Positions 60,401-64,000 of a DNA stretch of 64,000 nucleotides are shown here, in pieces. The stretch is taken from assembly GCF_001424905.1 (NCBI RefSeq), contig NZ_LMCU01000001.1:799480-863479 (forward strand), read 5' to 3'. How positions within the stretch are numbered: position 1 is the first letter of the stretch; the number at the start of each line of letters is the position of its first letter. The position numbers and the translations under genes are program-made. Source of the DNA: Leifsonia sp. Root112D2 (lineage in GTDB: Bacteria > Actinomycetota > Actinomycetes > Actinomycetales > Microbacteriaceae). The notes below the pieces were generated by a model. The model did no database searches. It was not told where the DNA came from and saw only the letters and a list, made by a program, of their open reading frames with translations.

Positions 60401-61225
60401 CAGGATGCCGCGAAAGACCGCGAGCGTCAGGTCGAGATCGCGGTATTCCTCCATGTCGAGGTTGATGAACTTGGGGCGCGCATCGCTGATCACACCGGTG
60501 AACGAGCCGCTACTGTTTGCCTGGTTTGCAATCTCATACAGCGGCGTCAGCGTCTCAACCACGCGCTCGACGGTCTCGTCGAACGACCACATCGAGAGCT
60601 GGCTGGCGATGGAGGAGACCTTGATGGAGACGTAGTCGACGTCATCGCGCTCGAGCAGGGCGCGCGTGCCGGCGAGTCGGCGAGCGGCCTCGGCCTCGCC
60701 GAGTACCGCCTCGCCCAGCAGGTTGAGGTTGAGGCGGGGCCCGCCTCGTCCCTCGCTCGTAGGCCCGCTCCGCGCTGGCGCCCGCAGCTTCTCCAGCGCC
60801 GCTCCGAGTTTCTCGGGCGTCGCATCCACGATGAGGTGCCCCACCATGCCGCGCAGCACGCGCCGCGCAATCGGCACGACGACCCACGGCAGCACGGGCC
60901 CGAGCACGCCGCCGACGCGCAGCGCCGCCTTCATATACCAGGGCAGAAAAGCCGGCACGCGCCTGGCGATGCGCTGCAGGTTGTACCCGGCCACGAAGAG
61001 ATCCTGCGGGCGGGCAACGCCGTCAACGAAGCCGACCGTGAAGTCGAGCCCGTTCCTGTCGCGCAGAACCTCAGCCAAGAGGGCGGCCGTGTCGCGCCTG
61101 CGGGGCTTGCCACCGGCATCCGCTGGAACGCTGGAACTCTGCTCGAGCCACGCCCGAACGAGATCGACCGCGTCTGTGGAGAGCGTCGCCGGACGCGATC
61201 CGATTCCCTGGGGCAACTGGGTCAT
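57482..61225 (-). CDS. putA: bifunctional proline dehydrogenase / glutamate-semialdehyde dehydrogenase
   Basis: About 1247 residues. An N-terminal FAD-dependent proline dehydrogenase barrel (~60-480; VKLGIAGHNLFDVAW, RVEYEMLLGMA), a linker with low complexity, an aldehyde dehydrogenase domain (~600-1040; PPWNFPASIAAGS, Glu in QAETSGKNAI, catalytic Cys near 843 in GQKCSAASL) and a ~200-residue C-terminal region. No N-terminal ribbon-helix-helix, so it is not the self-regulating PutA type. Oxidises proline to glutamate, and also uses the semialdehyde made by RocD. ATG 61225 is leaderless in pattern (TATCCT, 6 nt). Confidence 0.94.
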   Translation of the reverse strand: MTQLPQGIGSRPATLSTDAVDLVRAWLEQSSSVPADAGGKPRRRDTAALLAEVLRDRNGLDFTVGFVDGVARPQDLFVAGYNLQRIARRVPAFLPWYMKAALRVGGVLGPVLPWVVVPIARRVLRGMVGHLIVDATPEKLGAALEKLRAPARSGPTSEGRGGPRLNLNLLGEAVLGEAEAARRLAGTRALLERDDVDYVSIKVSSIASQLSMWSFDETVERVVETLTPLYEIANQANSSGSFTGVISDARPKFINLDMEEYRDLDLTLAVFRGILGKPQFQNLEAGIVLQAYLPDALDALQGLTEWAMARRAGGGAAIKVRLVKGANLPLERVDAAIHDWPLAPYATKEQTDANYKRVLDWALTPDHTHAVKLGIAGHNLFDVAWSWLLARSRGVENRVEYEMLLGMATAQADAVRKTVGELLLYTPVVNPAEFDVAISYLIRRLEENASPQNFMSSVFELDSNPALFEREKQRFLAAVAILDADNAPRGLAPLPHRTQDRQREWDNAAMFKAPAPAIPEPVEGPEDPGLTNIVLGLSRGSGGDGMLTEEPSDASATVGDSAEEPAAFRNALDTDPALPANRAWGKHILARVAASEIGVATLDAAAIDDQGVLGRVIETVRSRGVEWGARSGFDRATLLDRAGLALAANRDRLIEVMASETGKTIAEADPEVSEAIDFAYYYAARARELDTVQGATFVPARLTVVTPPWNFPASIAAGSVLGALAAGSAVIIKPAHQARRTAAVVVEALWEAGIPRELLALVELRDEASGEGSLGQALVSDPRVDRVILTGAFETAKLFRSWRPELALQAETSGKNAIIVTPSADYDLAVADVVHSAFGHAGQKCSAASLLILVGSVGKSERFLRQLVDATTSLRVGYPTDPTAQMGPLIEPPTGKLLHALTVLGAEEEWLVAPQQLDESGRLWSPGIRTGVAPGSYFHLTEFFGPVLGVMRARTLEEAIRLQNAVDYGLTSGLHSLDRDELELWLETVEAGNLYVNRGITGAIVQRQPFGGWKRSSVGTGYKAGGPNYLLGLGGWRADHGKSSTSLHLRGLDARVTELIESGQSSMGYEEFDVVRRSALSDAIAYANDYAVAKDTAAVGVERNLFRYRPMPVAVRLAESGRLPELLRILAAATLARSRFTVSSSVKLPRDIRQVLRARDVTLLVESDAEWLARASTGGLGASRVRYIGDDALAVTRVLGGDADVAVYAGEVTPSGRIELLPFLREQAVSITAHRFGTPSALSEGLL

Positions 61226-61445
61226 TCTTCGAGGATATGCGCAGATCCCCCGCAGATTCTCGGGCAAACGCGCAAGACTTCGCCGATTCACCGGGCCGTG
61301 GCGCATGGGAATTGCTGAGGCGGATCGGCACCGATTCGGGTGAGAGCTGCGATCACTCACAGCAGACACTCACAATGTTCCCACCTTCGCGAGCGGCACC
61401 GCCCGAATGCGCGGGGCTATGGTGGAGAAGAGCGGGAGGTTCATC

Positions 61446-61988
61446 ATGACTCCACAACCGACGGGCCGGCTGGTCCGGCACAGTGATGGCGTTTACATTG
61501 TTCTCGACCGGGTGTTCCTGTCACCGATTGACGATGTCTGGGGCAGCCTCACGCGGCCGTATCGACTGCACCGCTGGCTCGGAGAGTGCACGGGAGAGCC
61601 ACGAACCGGCGCCGTGCGCATCCGCAAAGCAGGTATTCCGGATGCGCAGTGGGATGACGTTGCGGTTCTGCAATGCGACTCGCCTCACCGGTTCCGCGGC
61701 GAGATCGGGCCGAGCGGCGCGTCTCGCCGGGTGTACTTTCACCTCAGCCACGCGAGTTCGTACACGACGGTCACCTTCGGCGAACGGGTGAAGCCGCTGG
61801 CCACCGAGGCAGGCGTCGGCGTGCTGGCCGAGTACGTTCTGGACCGTCTGGTGGCAGGCCGCACCAAGCATGCGATGCCCACATGGGACGCGTACACCGC
61901 CGCCCTGCTGCCCTACTACGAGAAGCTGCTGCGCGAGCCCCCGATCCCGCGCGCACCCGCCCCCGCGGCCTCGGCGCTGGTCGAGTAG
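61446..61988 (+). CDS. SRPBCC-family protein
   Basis: About 180 residues with an SRPBCC fold: RVFLSPIDDVWGSLTRPYRLHRWLG and the C-terminal helix with YTAALLPYYEKLL. Function unknown; no partner ArsR is adjacent. GGGAGG about 8 nt before ATG 61446 supports the start. Divergent from putA. The 220-bp gap between them shows only the putA -10 and a weak TATGGT (~61420). It ends before hairpin copy 4. Confidence 0.8.
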   Translation: MTPQPTGRLVRHSDGVYIVLDRVFLSPIDDVWGSLTRPYRLHRWLGECTGEPRTGAVRIRKAGIPDAQWDDVAVLQCDSPHRFRGEIGPSGASRRVYFHLSHASSYTTVTFGERVKPLATEAGVGVLAEYVLDRLVAGRTKHAMPTWDAYTAALLPYYEKLLREPPIPRAPAPAASALVE

Positions 61989-62008
61989 CCGCCAGCCCGG
62001 GCCCCAGC

Positions 62009-62065
62009 TGAGACGACAAGAATCGACCCTTGCCTTCACGACGAGGGTCGATTCTCGTCGTCTCA
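62009..62065. terminator. hairpin family A, copy 4, between convergent genes
   Basis: The arm at 62009-62030 (TGAGACGACAAGAATCGACC and CT) pairs with 62044-62065 at 21 of 22 positions, with a 13-nt loop. The inner pair ACCCT/AGGGT differs from copies 1 and 3 yet stays complementary. It lies between the convergent SRPBCC and glycosylase genes. Confidence 0.85.
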
Positions 62066-62110
62066 GGAGGGCATCGGCCGAGGAGGTCTGCACGGGCGCT
62101 GCCGGCGGCT

Positions 62111-63103
62111 TCAGTGCCCGCGGTGGTCCTGGATCGTCGCCCGCGGTCCGTGCCGCTCCCGTCGCACGCCGCTGGCCAGTATCAGCCGCACCACGCGCTG
62201 CCGCTGCCCTGCCCACGGCTCGAGCAGTTCGAGCATGCCGTCGTCGTCAACGTCGCGACCGATGAGGGCCGTGCCCACCTGCTTCGCGAGATGATAGTCG
62301 CCCACGCTCACGGCATCCGGGTCGCCGTGCGCTCGCTGCGCCGTCTCGGCGGCGGTCCACACGCCCACGCCGGGCACGCTGCGCAGGCGGCGGGCGATCT
62401 CGGCGCCGCTCAGCGCCGCATCCGTCGTTCTTTCCAAACCGGATGCCACGTGGCACGCTTCCAGCGCCGCGCGCGACCGCCGCGGGTCGACCCCCGCCGC
62501 ATGCCACTGCCACGACGGCACCAGCCTCCACGCGGCCGGCGACGGCACGACACGCATGCCCTCGGGGGCCGGCCCCGGAGCCGGCTCGCCGTGCGCACGC
62601 ACCAGGCGCGCCCAGGAGCGGTACGCCTCGATGCTCGTGACCTTCTGCTCGATGATGGCCGGAATCAGGGCCTCAAGCACGCGGCCGGTGCGCATGAGGC
62701 GCAGCCCCGCGTTGCGGCGCAGCGACTCGCTCAGCAGCGGGTGGCCAGCAACATCGAGGTCGCTCCAATCGTCGCCATCGCCCAGCAGGGCGGGCAGGGC
62801 GGCGATCATCCATTCGGCCCCCGGCCCCCATGCCGCCGCCTCGATCTCACCGACCGACGCTGCACTCGGATGCTCGGTGAGCCGCAGGGTCACCGCGCCG
62901 TGCGGCGTGCGAAAGGTGCGCCAGACGCCACGGTCACCCCACACGGTCGTGGGATCGTACGGGCCTCGCCCGAGGGGCGCAAGCGTGTGGCGCAGGCTCA
63001 CGGGGCGCCGCGGCCGGTACACGGTGATCAGCGGTGCGGCGCTCGCGGAGCCGGGCGCGGCATCCGTCTCGTCGCGCACGCTGGTCTCGGTGCGGGCGTC
63101 CAT
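62111..63103 (-). CDS. AlkA-like DNA-3-methyladenine glycosylase (HhH-GPD)
   Basis: 330 residues. LIPAIIEQKVTSIEAYRSW, then the helix-hairpin-helix VPGVGVWTAAETAQRA and the catalytic Asp in SVGDYHLA are typical of the HhH-GPD superfamily; no iron-sulfur Cys cluster is seen, so AlkA-like rather than Nth/MutY. Removes alkylated bases from DNA. Start ATG 63103, leaderless pattern (TAGTCT, 6 nt). Ends before the convergent hairpin copy 4. Confidence 0.88.
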   Translation of the reverse strand: MDARTETSVRDETDAAPGSASAAPLITVYRPRRPVSLRHTLAPLGRGPYDPTTVWGDRGVWRTFRTPHGAVTLRLTEHPSAASVGEIEAAAWGPGAEWMIAALPALLGDGDDWSDLDVAGHPLLSESLRRNAGLRLMRTGRVLEALIPAIIEQKVTSIEAYRSWARLVRAHGEPAPGPAPEGMRVVPSPAAWRLVPSWQWHAAGVDPRRSRAALEACHVASGLERTTDAALSGAEIARRLRSVPGVGVWTAAETAQRAHGDPDAVSVGDYHLAKQVGTALIGRDVDDDGMLELLEPWAGQRQRVVRLILASGVRRERHGPRATIQDHRGH

Positions 63104-63214
63104 GCAGGAAGACTACGACAGAGCTACCGACAATGAGGGCCCCCGGCCAACCCCCGTACGCTGTGAGCGATACTCACTTCCGCAATGTCGGTGGGCGGGC
63201 CTAGTCTCGGCGCC

Positions 63215-64000
63215 ATGACAACCGAAACCCTCAGCTCTGCGGAATCGCTCGCCCCCCTTCGCGCCGCCGTGGACGGCCCGGTGCTGTTCCGCGATGACGC
63301 GGCCCTCGCCGAAGAAGTGCTCGGCTTCAACACCGCCGTCTCCAGCCTGCCCGATGTGGTGGTCGGCGCCACGAGCGAGGCAGACGTCGTTCAGGCGGTG
63401 CGCTTCGCCGTCACGGCGGGGCTGCCCGTGCATGTGCAGTCCACCGGCCACGGCGTGTTCGCGCCGGTCAGCGGCGGCATGCTCATCGTGACCAAACGAA
63501 TGGATGCCGTCACGATCGACCCCGAAACGCGGCTGGCAACCGTCGGCGCCGGGGTCAAATGGGGCGCCGTGATAGCCGCGGGAGTGGAACATGGCCTGGG
63601 GCCCATCGTTGGCTCGTCCCCCACCGTCGGCGCCATCGGGCTCACGCTCGGCGGCGGCCTCGGCCCCCTGGCGCGCAGCCACGGCGCCACAGTGGACTGG
63701 GTGCGGGGGTTTCGCGTCGTCACGGCAGACGGTGAGGTCGTCACCGCGAGCGCCGAGGAGAATGCCGAGCTGTTCTGGGCTCTGCGCGGGGGCAAGGGTG
63801 GCTTCGGGGTGGTGACCGAGATGACGCTCGAACTGGCGCCGTTGCGCACGATCTATGCCGGCGGCCTGTTCTTCGACGGTGAGGAGAACATCGAAACGGC
63901 GCTGCGTGCCTGGGCCGAGTGGACGCAGACCGCTCCCGACACCGTCACCACCTCCGTCGCCATCATGCGCATGCCCGACTTCGAGATGGTGCCCCCACCG
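63215..64000 (+). CDS. FAD-binding (BBE/VAO-type) oxidoreductase, 3' truncated by window edge
   Basis: At least 262 residues, frame open to the window end. N-terminal FAD_binding_4 (PCMH) domain: PDVVVGATSEADVVQAVRFA, VQSTGHGVFAPV (GH of the bicovalent or covalent FAD site), GAGVKWGAV, SSPTVGAIGLTLGGGLGPL and LRGGKGGFGVVTE. This is the berberine-bridge/hexose-oxidase-like group that oxidises alcohols or sugars using FAD. Leaderless-type start: TAGTCT (63202-63207), 7 nt, ATG 63215. Divergent from the glycosylase gene. Confidence 0.88.
   Translation, partial: MTTETLSSAESLAPLRAAVDGPVLFRDDAALAEEVLGFNTAVSSLPDVVVGATSEADVVQAVRFAVTAGLPVHVQSTGHGVFAPVSGGMLIVTKRMDAVTIDPETRLATVGAGVKWGAVIAAGVEHGLGPIVGSSPTVGAIGLTLGGGLGPLARSHGATVDWVRGFRVVTADGEVVTASAEENAELFWALRGGKGGFGVVTEMTLELAPLRTIYAGGLFFDGEENIETALRAWAEWTQTAPDTVTTSVAIMRMPDFEMVPPP

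Noticed and set aside
58082..61318. A long open frame (over 1000 codons) antisense to putA
   Set aside because: It mirrors the GC-rich third positions of putA, has no domain or ribosome site and is Arg/His/Gly-rich, as expected of a shadow frame.

Overview
The window is GC-rich, gene-dense DNA from an actinobacterium, most probably a member of the Microbacteriaceae. The pointers are strong G/C use at third codon positions, frequent GTG starts, many starts without a Shine-Dalgarno that sit 6-8 nt after a TANNNT hexamer (leaderless pattern), operons joined by 4-bp ATGA/GTGA overlaps, and a very common GCATCC/GGATGC word on both strands. No rRNA, tRNA, integrase, transposase or CRISPR array was recognised.

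Layout. (1) 0-9.4 kb, sugar use: the end of an L-rhamnose operon (alpha/beta hydrolase, fused aldolase-dehydrogenase, rhamnulokinase), then a FrcBCA-like sugar ABC transporter with a LacI regulator, divergent from a FrcK-like P-loop kinase; a perfect 24-bp palindrome lies between the two arms. (2) 9.6-21.6 kb: FadR-type regulator with flavin L-lactate dehydrogenase (unusual histone-H1-like tail), MBL hydrolase, OsmC, SWIM/SNF2 helicase, HigBA toxin-antitoxin, membrane proteins, MarR regulator with hydrolase. (3) 21.8-35.5 kb: a defence island with lower GC and few GCATCC words. A minus-strand arm encodes a GHKL-ATPase/sigma-70 fusion, a cytosine-C5 methyltransferase and a small DUF3427-like protein. 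A plus-strand arm encodes a second GHKL ATPase ending in a HEPN-like domain, a PD-(D/E)XK protein, a Z1 ATPase and a Vsr-type nuclease. An HNH-like protein and a NERD protein flank it. (4) 36-47.7 kb: ArsR/SRPBCC/VOC operon, TauE exporter, sensor kinase with a coupled leader peptide, aldo/keto reductase, LysR, NlpC/P60, acetylxylan esterase, POT transporter, GT39-like membrane glycosyltransferase. (5) 47.8-64 kb: DDAH-like protein and ornithine aminotransferase divergent from an Lrp regulator, UppP, a two-component system, a second ArsR/SRPBCC operon, YtrA-type GntR, aldo/keto reductase, PutA, an AlkA-like glycosylase, and the start of a BBE-type flavin oxidase.

The outstanding object is the 1103-residue protein at 24690-28001. 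Its N-terminus is a MORC/MutL-like GHKL ATPase. Its C-terminal half is a complete primary-type sigma factor (regions 1.2 to 4.2, with the promoter-reading residues kept), followed by two HTH/Myb-like modules. GHKL ATPases with methylases, Z1, PD-(D/E)XK and Vsr proteins are a known restriction-type neighbourhood; I know of no description of the sigma fusion.

A second theme is a set of long, nearly perfect intergenic hairpins. Four belong to one sequence family whose inner stems differ yet still pair, and several close convergent gene pairs.
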